A stretch of DNA of 64,000 nucleotides from Vallitalea longa (lineage in GTDB: Bacteria > Bacillota > Clostridia > Lachnospirales > Vallitaleaceae). The notes under the pieces were generated by a model. It was not told the DNA's origin. It saw only the letters and a program-made list of their open reading frames with translations, and ran no database searches. The stretch's first letter is position 1; each line of letters starts with the position of its first letter. Below are positions 8,135 through 15,785 of this stretch, one piece after another. The translations under genes were made by a program, and so were the position numbers. Location of the stretch: positions 124,001 to 188,000 of the forward strand of contig NZ_BRLB01000002.1 of assembly GCF_027923465.1 (NCBI RefSeq), given 5' to 3'.

Positions 8135-8893
8135 ATGAAACAAATAAATAGAACTCAGAATATATACGACAACGATAAATTCTTTAATGGTTATTACAAT
8201 CTCAGAAAACAACCTAATAATTACAATATTTTATTAGAGCAACCAACAATGTTAGAGTTGTTACCTAATGTAAAAGGTAAATCCATATTAGATATAGGTT
8301 GTGGTATGGGTGATTCATGCCTATTGTATGAAAAATATGGAGCTAAAAAAATAGTAGGTATAGATATATCTAGCAAAATGCTTGAAAAAGCAAAAAAAAG
8401 AACCAATAGTGATATTATTGATTACCTAAATATTGATATGAATAGTATAAATAAAATTGATGGTAAATTTGATATAATAACAAGTTCTTTAGCAATTCAT
8501 TATATCCAAGATTTTAGATCATTGACTAATTCTATCTATTCTCTTTTAAATAAAGATGGTTATTTTATATTTTCACAGGAACATCCATTAACAACTGCTC
8601 CAAGACTTGGATGTGAATATTCACTAGATGATAATGGTGATGTTATTCATTATAATTTAACAGATTATATGAGACCTGGTAAAAGAAAGGTAGAATGGTT
8701 TGTAGATGATGTGATTGTGTATCACAGACCTCTATCTGAAATCATAAATACTTTAATTGACAATAATTTTGTAATTATGAAAATGATAGAATCAAAGCCA
8801 GATGATACAACATTACAGAAAAATCCTAATATGATAAATGAATTCCATAAACCTAGCTTTCTTTTTGTTAAAGCAAAAAAAACTATTGATTAA
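8135..8893 (+). CDS. Class I SAM-dependent methyltransferase
   Basis: A 252-residue soluble methyltransferase. Motif I is ILDIGCGMGDSC (about 50-60), the acidic end of strand 2 is VGIDISSKML, and later motifs are IDMNSINKIDGKFDIITSSLAIHY and LNKDGYFIFSQEHP. The layout is that of the UbiE/small-molecule group (Methyltransf_11). The substrate cannot be told from the context, as the gene stands alone. GGAGA precedes the ATG. Confidence 0.87.
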   Translation: MKQINRTQNIYDNDKFFNGYYNLRKQPNNYNILLEQPTMLELLPNVKGKSILDIGCGMGDSCLLYEKYGAKKIVGIDISSKMLEKAKKRTNSDIIDYLNIDMNSINKIDGKFDIITSSLAIHYIQDFRSLTNSIYSLLNKDGYFIFSQEHPLTTAPRLGCEYSLDDNGDVIHYNLTDYMRPGKRKVEWFVDDVIVYHRPLSEIINTLIDNNFVIMKMIESKPDDTTLQKNPNMINEFHKPSFLFVKAKKTID

Positions 8894-8916
8894 TATAATT
8901 AGAGAAATAATTAAAA

Positions 8917-8949
8917 AAAGTGCAAATACATTATATGTATAAGCACTTT
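8917..8949. terminator. Convergent terminator between methyltransferase and lipoprotein genes
   Basis: AAAGTGC pairs with GCACTTT and an inner ATACAT/ATGTAT pair extends the stem. On the minus strand it is followed by seven T residues, so it serves at least the leftward lipoprotein gene and may act both ways. Confidence 0.65.
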
Positions 8950-9018
8950 ATCAATACATTAAAAATTCTACTTTTATTTCCCTTGAAATCTTTTATAAGG
9001 CATAGCGTTTGCTCTAGT

Positions 9019-9321
9019 CTAATGATGCTTATCATTTGATTTCTTTTTTCGGAATAAAGATAATCCCCCAAAACCACTAATGATGGCAATGTAAAAACCA
9101 AAGTCATACCACCAACCAGTATTAACTAATTCATAAACTCTAACATTTTCCTTGAAAAGTCCTACTATTAAAGATATAGGAGCAATCCATCCATGCCAAA
9201 TCCCCCAAAAGAAACCAGCTGGCTTAGTTACCGTGTATTTTGGATCTCCAGGCATACATCCAGTCATTAAGCATAAGACCATAATAATTATTATGCTTAA
9301 TAAAATCAACTTCTTTTTCAT
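9019..9321 (-). CDS. Small conserved membrane lipoprotein
   Basis: About 100 residues: a lipoprotein signal (MKKKLILLSIIIIMVLCLMTGC, lipobox LMTGC), then a short conserved part with KPAGFFWGIWHGWIAP, two further hydrophobic helices and a basic tail. I recall this arrangement (a short lipobox protein rich in Trp/Gly with the phrase WWYDFGFYIAI) as a conserved hypothetical in Firmicutes; its role is unknown. Three ATGs lie close together; the one at 9321 gives the normal signal start, with AAAGGA 12 bases upstream, while 9330 and 9333 lie too near that site. Confidence 0.7.
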   Translation of the reverse strand: MKKKLILLSIIIIMVLCLMTGCMPGDPKYTVTKPAGFFWGIWHGWIAPISLIVGLFKENVRVYELVNTGWWYDFGFYIAIISGFGGLSLFRKKKSNDKHH

Positions 9322-9462
9322 AATTATCATCATTCCTTTTTGATTTATTTTAATACCTTATGTAAATCATTTTAGTTAGACTATGTTTTAATTTTATTAT
9401 AATATATTTTTCACGATATTTCATCAATTTTACTTAATGGTTAATAACTTTTAATAATCAAT

Positions 9463-9495
9463 GCAGCCACCAATAAGGTAGCTGCTATTTTTTTA
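9463..9495 (+). terminator. Orphan terminator-like hairpin on the plus strand
   Basis: GCAGCCACC pairs with GGTAGCTGC (one mismatch) around AATAA, then a T7 run. No plus-strand gene ends here, so it may stop antisense transcription or end an unseen short RNA. Confidence 0.5.
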
Positions 9496-9572
9496 TTCAT
9501 AATTATTTTATTAAGATTAATTAACTATAATATTTTTTATTTAATAATATATATTATTGCATATCGAAGATA

Positions 9573-10829
9573 CTATATGATACTTGCCAATAATAACAAT
9601 TCTTCATTATTCTCATATATCATATCAAATTGCTCAATTGGTAATGGATTCTCTCCTTTTCCTACTTCTATAGTATATCCAGGTTTTCTGAATTCTTGAA
9701 TATACCAATCTTTGTATCCTGCTAGACTTTGGCTCAGTTCTTCTGCTGCCAATTCATATCCACTAGCATTAGCGAATGTTTCACCAATGTATAAACTGAT
9801 TTCTGGTTGTAAATCTCTAAAATTCCAAAAAATCACTTGTCCTTGGGAATGATATGCTAATACTAATCTAGTATCAATATCTCTTGTTAGATTAGCCATA
9901 GTAGCTGATTCTGGTTCTGACTCAGGTTCTGAACCTCCATACAAGTATGGTCCTGGACCAGTAACCCCTAACTCCAATTCCAGTTTTTTATATTCTTCCC
10001 AACCAGCATCATAATTTCTATTAAGGTCAACACCATTTATATTGGATTTCCAGTCTCTAAAATCATCATTATCAAAATTCCATTTTATGAGTTCTTCCTT
10101 ATTGGTATTTATATTTTCTATACCATCAATAACTAACTCAACACCATCCGGATTAACCATAGGTACAATATCTATTGTGGCATAATCCCATATCTCTTCT
10201 GTATCATAACCTCGTATAGAACCCTTTCTAGAATATACTTCCAAAAAAACTTCTAACCATTTCATTAAAACTGGCGTTGTAATCCATTCATTAGCATGAT
10301 GAGCACCATTATAAATGACATGATTATCTCCTTCTCCTATTCTTATTCTGTATATATTTCTTCCGTCCACACTAGTACCAATGCTATCGTATTTCATAAA
10401 AGGATACCTTTTACTTAGAGCTTCTATATTATTTTCTAATATTTCGTAAGTATACGGAATATTAGTAAGAACAATCTGATTATCTAATGGTACTATGATT
10501 GCTTTTCCAATCGATAATTCGAAAGGATTGATACCTTGGTTAGCTGTTATTATTCTCCAAACACTTGTATTATATTCTTCAGCTATTTTATATAATGTAT
10601 CTCCATCTTTTATAGTATATACTATATATCCCATCAAAAAATCATTTAGAACATTAAGCGTTATCTCGTCTAATTCTCCTGTTATTTTTAAATTATTATT
10701 TTTTTGAAAATTTTTTATAGAATTTTTTGTATAATTTCCTAAAAAACCATCAATACTATAATTATAATAACCTAATTTATTTAATAAGCCTTGAATTTCT
10801 CTAATTTTTGACTTTGAAATATTGTCCAA
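9573..10829 (-). CDS. M14 zinc carboxypeptidase with peptidoglycan-binding and LysM domains
   Basis: A 418-residue cell-wall peptidase. A peptidoglycan-binding domain (about 8-65), a LysM repeat (about 70-113, YTIKDGDTLYKIAEEYNTS) and an M14 peptidase domain (about 125-415) follow in order. Zinc ligands are H178 and E181 (HHANE) and H327 (AYHSQGQ); E388 (TIEVGKGEN) is the expected general base; DLNRNYDAGW holds the substrate arginine. The family includes gamma-D-glutamyl-L-diamino acid endopeptidase I, which trims spore or wall peptides. There is no signal peptide, as in the sporulation-linked cytoplasmic form of that enzyme. A spore or wall-recycling role is inferred. Confidence 0.88.
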   Translation of the reverse strand: MDNISKSKIREIQGLLNKLGYYNYSIDGFLGNYTKNSIKNFQKNNNLKITGELDEITLNVLNDFLMGYIVYTIKDGDTLYKIAEEYNTSVWRIITANQGINPFELSIGKAIIVPLDNQIVLTNIPYTYEILENNIEALSKRYPFMKYDSIGTSVDGRNIYRIRIGEGDNHVIYNGAHHANEWITTPVLMKWLEVFLEVYSRKGSIRGYDTEEIWDYATIDIVPMVNPDGVELVIDGIENINTNKEELIKWNFDNDDFRDWKSNINGVDLNRNYDAGWEEYKKLELELGVTGPGPYLYGGSEPESEPESATMANLTRDIDTRLVLAYHSQGQVIFWNFRDLQPEISLYIGETFANASGYELAAEELSQSLAGYKDWYIQEFRKPGYTIEVGKGENPLPIEQFDMIYENNEELLLLASII

Positions 10830-11021
10830 TTTTTATCACCCGAAAAACATTATTTTTATTTTATCTTATTGCTTTAATAAGGTAAATGTACCTTGTACCA
10901 TTATTTTACTAGTTATTTTTTAAAAAATTACAGAAACTAATAGTAAGATTAAACCTTGAAAAAGATATAACACATCTACTTTTTTAGGTTAATCATAAAT
11001 ACACATTTAAGGAGGATGTTT

Positions 11022-11231
11022 ATGAATACTAAAGGTATTGATATAGTTGCTCTCATTTTAGTAATAGTTGGAGCTATCAACTGGGGTCTTATTGGCTTCT
11101 TTGAGTTTGATTTAGTCGCTGCAATATTTGGAGGGATGTATACAATAGCAAGTAGAATAGTTTATGCTTTAGTTGGTATTGCTGGTATATATTCGTTAAC
11201 TTTCTTTGGAAGAATTAGAGGAGAGATGTAA
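11022..11231 (+). CDS. DUF378 family small membrane protein
   Basis: A 69-residue protein with two membrane helices, containing the family phrase VGAINWGLIGFFEFDLVAAIFGG and ending in a short polar tail. DUF378 proteins (YuzA in Bacillus) have no known function. ATG 11022 is chosen over 11016 because AAGGAGG lies six bases before it. A perfect 11-bp terminator follows at once. Confidence 0.9.
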   Translation: MNTKGIDIVALILVIVGAINWGLIGFFEFDLVAAIFGGMYTIASRIVYALVGIAGIYSLTFFGRIRGEM

Positions 11232-11238
11232 TGTTATT

Positions 11239-11271
11239 ATAGAGATTATTTTACATAATCTCTATTTTTTT
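11239..11271 (+). terminator. Terminator of the DUF378 gene
   Basis: ATAGAGATTAT and ATAATCTCTAT pair perfectly around TTTAC and are followed by a T6 run. Confidence 0.88.
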
Positions 11272-11822
11272 ATAAATAATTATATACTTTCTATTAACAT
11301 AAAATTAGTGATTCCAATCCTCTTCTTCTATCAATACTACTCACATTATAAAATTGATATTATATTTTTCATTTTAATACATATATATACTATATATAGT
11401 TATTACATTTATTATAATAGTATATATAGTATAACACAATATTAAATTTACATTACCGAACAAAGATCAATATCTAATATAAATAAATAATAATAAATAT
11501 ATATTATATTATTTAAGGTAATTTTAAAATTTGTATGCAATATATTAAGTAATATTCGCAAATATTTTTTTAAATTAAAATTGCAAATCTTATTGTAAAT
11601 AATTCTATAAAGTTATATAATAAAAGTATAAAGTTATAATTTTTAAAGAATTTATTATAAGTGTTCTTTGAAATTCATCTTCTGATTGATATGGACACTA
11701 TTGTCTATCTAATAATACTATATAAGTACATAATACAATATATAGATTAGTTCTAATAACTACTCGATGTATTTTGTAAATAATATCAATTGGAAAGAAC
11801 AATTAAATAGGAGGAGATTGCT
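11272..11822. other. Long, extremely AT-rich non-coding stretch
   Basis: About 550 bases with very few G or C residues and no credible gene. It includes alternating TATATA tracts around 11385-11435 that form overlapping inverted repeats (ACTATATATA ... TATATATAGT). It ends with the AGGAGGAG ribosome site of the P-loop gene. The length of leader is unusual beside such a small gene. Confidence 0.6.
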
Positions 11823-12242
11823 ATGATAAGATTAGTTGCAGGTGATACTGGGGAAGGTAAGACAAAAGATTTAATTAAGATGGCAAATGATGCAATAAAA
11901 ACTGCTAAAGGTCACATAGTTTATCTAGATGGCGACAGTAGTCATATTTACGATTTACACCATAATATACGATATATTAACGTTTCCGAGTTTCCTATTA
12001 ACGATTATAAAGAATTTTTTGGGTTTATGTGTGGCATACTTTCAGAAGATAGTGATATAGAACAAATATATGTAGATGGCATTCTAAGAATGGTCAATCT
12101 ACCTATAGAAAATAGTAATACTAAAGAATTGATTAATAAATTAAAGACTGTTTCAGACAATCAAAAAGTACGATTTGTTATTAGTGTTAACTGTGATACA
12201 ACTGGCTTACCAGTTGCTCTAAAAGAATATTTAGTTGCTTAA
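11823..12242 (+). CDS. Minimal P-loop NTPase-like protein of unknown function
   Basis: A 139-residue soluble protein that starts almost directly with a Walker A motif, GDTGEGKT (residues 7-14). A possible Walker B strand is IEQIYVDGIL, and the C-terminus has RFVISVNCDTTGLP. The length is only enough for the nucleotide-binding core. Similar short proteins in Clostridia are often labelled twitching-motility or PilT-like, but nothing else here supports pili. The ATG follows AGGAGGAG. It ends at a strong terminator facing the mre-min-rod cluster. Confidence 0.78.
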   Translation: MIRLVAGDTGEGKTKDLIKMANDAIKTAKGHIVYLDGDSSHIYDLHHNIRYINVSEFPINDYKEFFGFMCGILSEDSDIEQIYVDGILRMVNLPIENSNTKELINKLKTVSDNQKVRFVISVNCDTTGLPVALKEYLVA

Positions 12243-12253
12243 ATGTGAATATT

Positions 12254-12280
12254 AGCCACCTGTTTTCAGGTGGCTTTATT
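12254..12280 (+). terminator. Terminator of the P-loop gene
   Basis: AGCCACCTG and CAGGTGGCT pair perfectly around TTTT, followed by TTATT. Confidence 0.8.
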
Positions 12281-12319
12281 AATAGTTATTTTAAATTTAA
12301 TAATTCTTAATAATATTAG

Positions 12320-12343
12320 AAGAAGGAGTTTCTGCTCCTTCTT
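12320..12343 (-). terminator. Terminator at the end of the mre-min-rod-mgsA cluster
   Basis: AAGAAGGAG and CTCCTTCTT pair perfectly; the stem abuts the stop codon of mgsA. The T run on the minus strand is weak (CTAATATT); on the plus strand TTTA follows, so it may act in both directions. Confidence 0.6.
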
Positions 12344-12742
12344 TTATGATCTTATTACACTTCGCCATTCTAAATCTCCACGTTCTAACGCTTTAATCAA
12401 CAATTCAGCTGTAGCTAAGTTAGTCGCAATTGGTATATTATGAATATCACACAATTGAATAACTGATGCAGGATCTGGTTCATGCTGTTTAGGTGATAGT
12501 GGATCTCTCAAAAATATAACCATGTCTATTTGGTTATGAGCGATTTGAGCTCCTAATTGCTGCTGACCTCCTAAGTGCCCTGCTAAATATTTATGGATGG
12601 ATAAATTGGTTACTTCTTCTATTAATCTACCAGTTGTTCCTGTAGCAAATAGTTCATGCCTATTTAAAATATTACGATACGCAATACAAAAATTCTGTAT
12701 TAATTTCTTTTTATTATCATGTGCAATTAATCCAACATTCAT
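12344..12742 (-). CDS. mgsA: Methylglyoxal synthase-like protein with a changed catalytic site
   Basis: A 132-residue protein aligning end to end with methylglyoxal synthase, which turns dihydroxyacetone phosphate into methylglyoxal and phosphate as a phosphate-releasing bypass of glycolysis. The phosphate-binding GTTGRL (35-40), the His in AHD (8), FLRDPLSP with D80 (equivalent to E. coli D101) and HEPDP are all kept. The motif GPxGGDQQ, whose Asp is the catalytic base (E. coli D71), reads GHLGGQQQ here, so residue 60 is Gln, encoded CAG. Activity is therefore uncertain. It is the last gene of the cell-shape cluster, 13 bases after rodA. Confidence 0.85.
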   Translation of the reverse strand: MNVGLIAHDNKKKLIQNFCIAYRNILNRHELFATGTTGRLIEEVTNLSIHKYLAGHLGGQQQLGAQIAHNQIDMVIFLRDPLSPKQHEPDPASVIQLCDIHNIPIATNLATAELLIKALERGDLEWRSVIRS

Positions 12743-12755
12743 AAGCTTACCCCCT

Positions 12756-13871
12756 TTAGTAGTAAGTTGTTTTTCTATGCAAACTTATATTAAGTATTAC
12801 ACCAATCCCTATCATATTTGATAATAACGAGCTCAGTCCATTACTAATGAACGGAAGTGGTATACCTGTATTAGGTATTATTCCTGTAGCTACACCAACA
12901 TTTACAAATGTTTGAAATGATATTATCGCTACAAAACCACTTATGATAAGCATACCAAATAGATCAATAGAATCTTTAGCAATCCATAAACATTTTATAA
13001 TTAACAATAGAAGCAATAACAAAACAATACTGCATCCAATAAAACCAGCTTCTTCACCAATTATTGAAAAAATGAAATCTGTTTGTGGTTCAGGTAAATA
13101 GTTATATTTATTAATAGTTCCTTGATACAATCCTTTTCCATTAAGTTGTCCAGATCCTATTGCTTGAATAGAATTATCGGTTTGATAAGTATCATATTTC
13201 TCAGGATACAAAAAACTCAATATCCTTTCAACTTGATGGTTACTGAATATCGTTTGATCTGGTTGTTGCATATACCAAACAGTACCAAATAATATAGGAA
13301 CAGCTATTATTAAGGCAGCCAGTACATATTTATAGCTTATACCTGCCACAAAGAGCATAACAATCAAAATAACTATTAAAACTAATGAAGTTGATAAATC
13401 TGGTTGTTTATAAATTAATATTGTAGGTATAATAACTAGTATTCCAAGTTTTATCAAAAATAATAAATTATTAATTTTATCTATATTCTTATCAATAAAT
13501 CTCGCTAAAAATATAACCATCATAATTTTCGACAATTCGGAAGGTTGAAATCGTATACCTGCAATGATAATCCATCTAACAGCATTATTTGTATTTACTC
13601 CAATAAATTTTACTGCCACTAATAGTATAATATTAAATGCATAAATAAGCCAGTAAAATTTTCCTATAAAATGATAATTTATTAAAGAAACAATAATCAT
13701 TAATACTAAAGTAAAAATAAAACCATACATTTGCTTATCTCTAAATTGAGTATTTCCAGTACTATTTATTTGAGTAGCGCTACCTATTGCAATTATGCCA
13801 CAAGAAACAAGAGCAATAACTATTAATATTAGGAAAATATCATATTTTTTGAAATTATAGTTTCGAAACAT
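12756..13871 (-). CDS. rodA: Rod shape-determining protein RodA (SEDS glycosyltransferase)
   Basis: A 371-residue polytopic membrane protein of the FtsW/RodA/SpoVE family, with about ten hydrophobic segments. It carries the SEDS hallmarks QPSELSKIMMVIFLARFI, AIGSGQLNGKGLYQGT and PEPQTDFIFSIIGEEAGF, and the C-terminal VGVATGIIPNTGIPLPFIS. It polymerises lipid II into glycan strands together with its class B PBP partner, here the PBP2 gene upstream. It lies between minE and mgsA in the same direction. Confidence 0.93.
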   Translation of the reverse strand: MFRNYNFKKYDIFLILIVIALVSCGIIAIGSATQINSTGNTQFRDKQMYGFIFTLVLMIIVSLINYHFIGKFYWLIYAFNIILLVAVKFIGVNTNNAVRWIIIAGIRFQPSELSKIMMVIFLARFIDKNIDKINNLLFLIKLGILVIIPTILIYKQPDLSTSLVLIVILIVMLFVAGISYKYVLAALIIAVPILFGTVWYMQQPDQTIFSNHQVERILSFLYPEKYDTYQTDNSIQAIGSGQLNGKGLYQGTINKYNYLPEPQTDFIFSIIGEEAGFIGCSIVLLLLLLLIIKCLWIAKDSIDLFGMLIISGFVAIISFQTFVNVGVATGIIPNTGIPLPFISNGLSSLLSNMIGIGVILNISLHRKTTYY

Positions 13872-13924
13872 TTTTGCACTTCTTTCTATATTATTATTTC
13901 TTTAACAACTACTAATATATCATA

Positions 13925-14188
13925 TTAAGCTTTTTTCTTCATATCTTTTATCGGTATATTAGCATATAGTGCTGGTACTATAGCGTCACTTATTTCAGAC
14001 TTGGTATTACCCATTTTTATATCCAAACTTTCCTCATCTATTTCCATATACTTACTAATAACATTGATTATATCAGTTTTTATCATTTCGAGTAATTCTG
14101 GAGAACAATTTGCTCTATCATGTATAAGGACAAGTTTCAATCTATCTTTTGCAATTCTTTTTGACGTTCTTTTACTCAATAATGGCAC
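13925..14188 (-). CDS. minE: Cell division topological specificity factor MinE
   Basis: An 87-residue MinE. The N-terminal KRIAKDRLKLVLIHDRANCSPELLEMIKTDI-type stretch (membrane/MinD-contact helix) and the C-terminal dimer domain ending MGNTKSEISDAIVPAL are present. MinE stimulates MinD ATPase activity and so positions MinC inhibition. It starts 12 bases after minD. Its presence beside MinC and MinD suggests an oscillating Min system, unlike the DivIVA-only system of Bacillus. Confidence 0.92.
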   Translation of the reverse strand: MPLLSKRTSKRIAKDRLKLVLIHDRANCSPELLEMIKTDIINVISKYMEIDEESLDIKMGNTKSEISDAIVPALYANIPIKDMKKKA

Positions 14189-14200
14189 TTGTATCCCTCC

Positions 14201-14998
14201 TTAATTACCAAATCTAATCATATTTTTTAGCTTACTAAATAATCCACCTTCATTTTCAAAACTAAGTAATGGAATATCTTCACCTAAAACTCTTTTTGTT
14301 ATATTAGCATAAGCTTTACCAGATATCAAGTTTCTATTACCAACTATAGGATCACCATTGTTTGTCGAAATGACTATGTTTTCATCATCAGGAATAGCTC
14401 CCAGTAAATCAATAGCTAATATCTCCACAACATCGTCTACAGACATCATATCTCCTTTTTTTACCATATCTGTACGAATCCTATTAATAATCAATTGAGG
14501 ACTTCTTAATTCATTAGCTTCAAGTAAGCCTATGATTCTATCGGCATCACGTATAGCTGATATTTCTGGTGTAGTCACAACTAAAGCTCGATCTGCACCA
14601 GCTATAGCATTTTTGAATCCTTGTTCAATACCAGCAGGGCAATCTATGATTATATAATCAAATTCTTCTTTTAGTGTTTGGCATAACTTAAGCATCTGTT
14701 CTGGAGTAATAGCAGTCTTGTCTCTTGTTTGAGCTGCAGGTAATAAATATAAAGTGGAATATCTTTTATCTTTTATTAATGCTTGTCTAAGTCTACAATT
14801 TCCATCTATTACATCTATTAAATTATATACAATTCTATTTTCCAACCCCATAACAACATCTAAGTTTCTTAACCCTATATCAGCATCGATTAAACATACT
14901 TTTTGATTCTCCATAGCAAGACCAGCACCTAAATTAGCTGTAGTTGTAGTTTTTCCTACTCCGCCCTTACCAGATGTTACAACAATAACTTCACTCAT
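14201..14998 (-). CDS. minD: Septum site-determining ATPase MinD
   Basis: A 265-residue ParA/MinD ATPase. The deviant Walker A is SGKGGVGKTTT (9-19), followed by CLIDADIGLRNLD and DYIIIDCPAGIEQGF. The C-terminal amphipathic membrane-targeting helix (GGLFSKLKNMIRFGN) is intact. It recruits MinC to the membrane and is released by MinE. It is 24 bases downstream of minC and has a good ribosome site. Confidence 0.95.
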   Translation of the reverse strand: MSEVIVVTSGKGGVGKTTTTANLGAGLAMENQKVCLIDADIGLRNLDVVMGLENRIVYNLIDVIDGNCRLRQALIKDKRYSTLYLLPAAQTRDKTAITPEQMLKLCQTLKEEFDYIIIDCPAGIEQGFKNAIAGADRALVVTTPEISAIRDADRIIGLLEANELRSPQLIINRIRTDMVKKGDMMSVDDVVEILAIDLLGAIPDDENIVISTNNGDPIVGNRNLISGKAYANITKRVLGEDIPLLSFENEGGLFSKLKNMIRFGN

Positions 14999-15022
14999 TA
15001 GAAAATCTCCCCTTTATATTAA

Positions 15023-15721
15023 TTATTTTTTTACTATTTCATTATTGTAATATTCAAGTTCCTTATAGATACTATTATTTAATGTTTCAATACATATTCT
15101 TCCGTCTGCAACATATGCAATCTCAGCAGATGTTGTATCTATTGCTGATTCTTTTTTATCTGGAGATCTTCCCATTATATTACCGATTTTTAATTGCATA
15201 GGCTTCATTGATAGTGCAACTACAAATGGATACTTGCCATCATATTGATTTGCATAAACTGTTCCTTTTAATGTACCCAAAACTATTACGTTCCCATTCG
15301 CAACTACTTTAGCACCAGGATTGACATCTCCCATTATTATAACACTATGCTCAACATCTAACTGCTGTCCTGAACGTAAAGTTCCTTTATGAAAGACTGC
15401 CATTTTATCATCCATTTGTAATGAATCATTATTATACAATTGATTACTATTACTCTTTGTATCATTACTTTTTGATTCGTCAATTATACATGTTACTTCC
15501 ATATCTGAATATATAGTAATGATATCAACTAGTTCTTTTTGCTCTTTATCTGAAAGTTCTCTACCAGCAAAAGTAATAGCTATTTTAGCATTTTTAAAGA
15601 ATTTTTTAGCATCAATAATTTTCTTTTTCAGATTTTGTTTTATATCCTTAAATGCTACGTCTTTATCTAATATAATAGTAAGTCCATATTTATTACCTTT
15701 AATTAGTATACAATCGCTCAT
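15023..15721 (-). CDS. minC: Septum site-determining protein MinC
   Basis: A 232-residue FtsZ inhibitor. The N-terminal FtsZ-binding domain (about 1-95) is followed by a linker rich in Asn/Asp/Ser and the C-terminal beta-helix domain with HKGTLRSGQQLDVEHSVIIMGDVNPGAKV and GNVIVLGTLKGTVYAN, which bind MinD and dimerise. ATG 15721 (MSDCILIKG) is chosen because AGGAGG is nine bases upstream; the earlier ATG touches that site. First of the three min genes. Confidence 0.93.
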   Translation of the reverse strand: MSDCILIKGNKYGLTIILDKDVAFKDIKQNLKKKIIDAKKFFKNAKIAITFAGRELSDKEQKELVDIITIYSDMEVTCIIDESKSNDTKSNSNQLYNNDSLQMDDKMAVFHKGTLRSGQQLDVEHSVIIMGDVNPGAKVVANGNVIVLGTLKGTVYANQYDGKYPFVVALSMKPMQLKIGNIMGRSPDKKESAIDTTSAEIAYVADGRICIETLNNSIYKELEYYNNEIVKK

Positions 15722-15785
15722 AATGAGCATCCTCCTAACCAATAAAAGTCCCTTAAATCTTTTTGACTTACCCTAATACATTGAA

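Noticed and set aside
11206-11445. 79-residue plus-strand open frame after DUF378
   Set aside because: It overlaps the DUF378 gene and its terminator, has no ribosome site, and its residues (Ile/Tyr/Phe) simply reflect AT-rich DNA.
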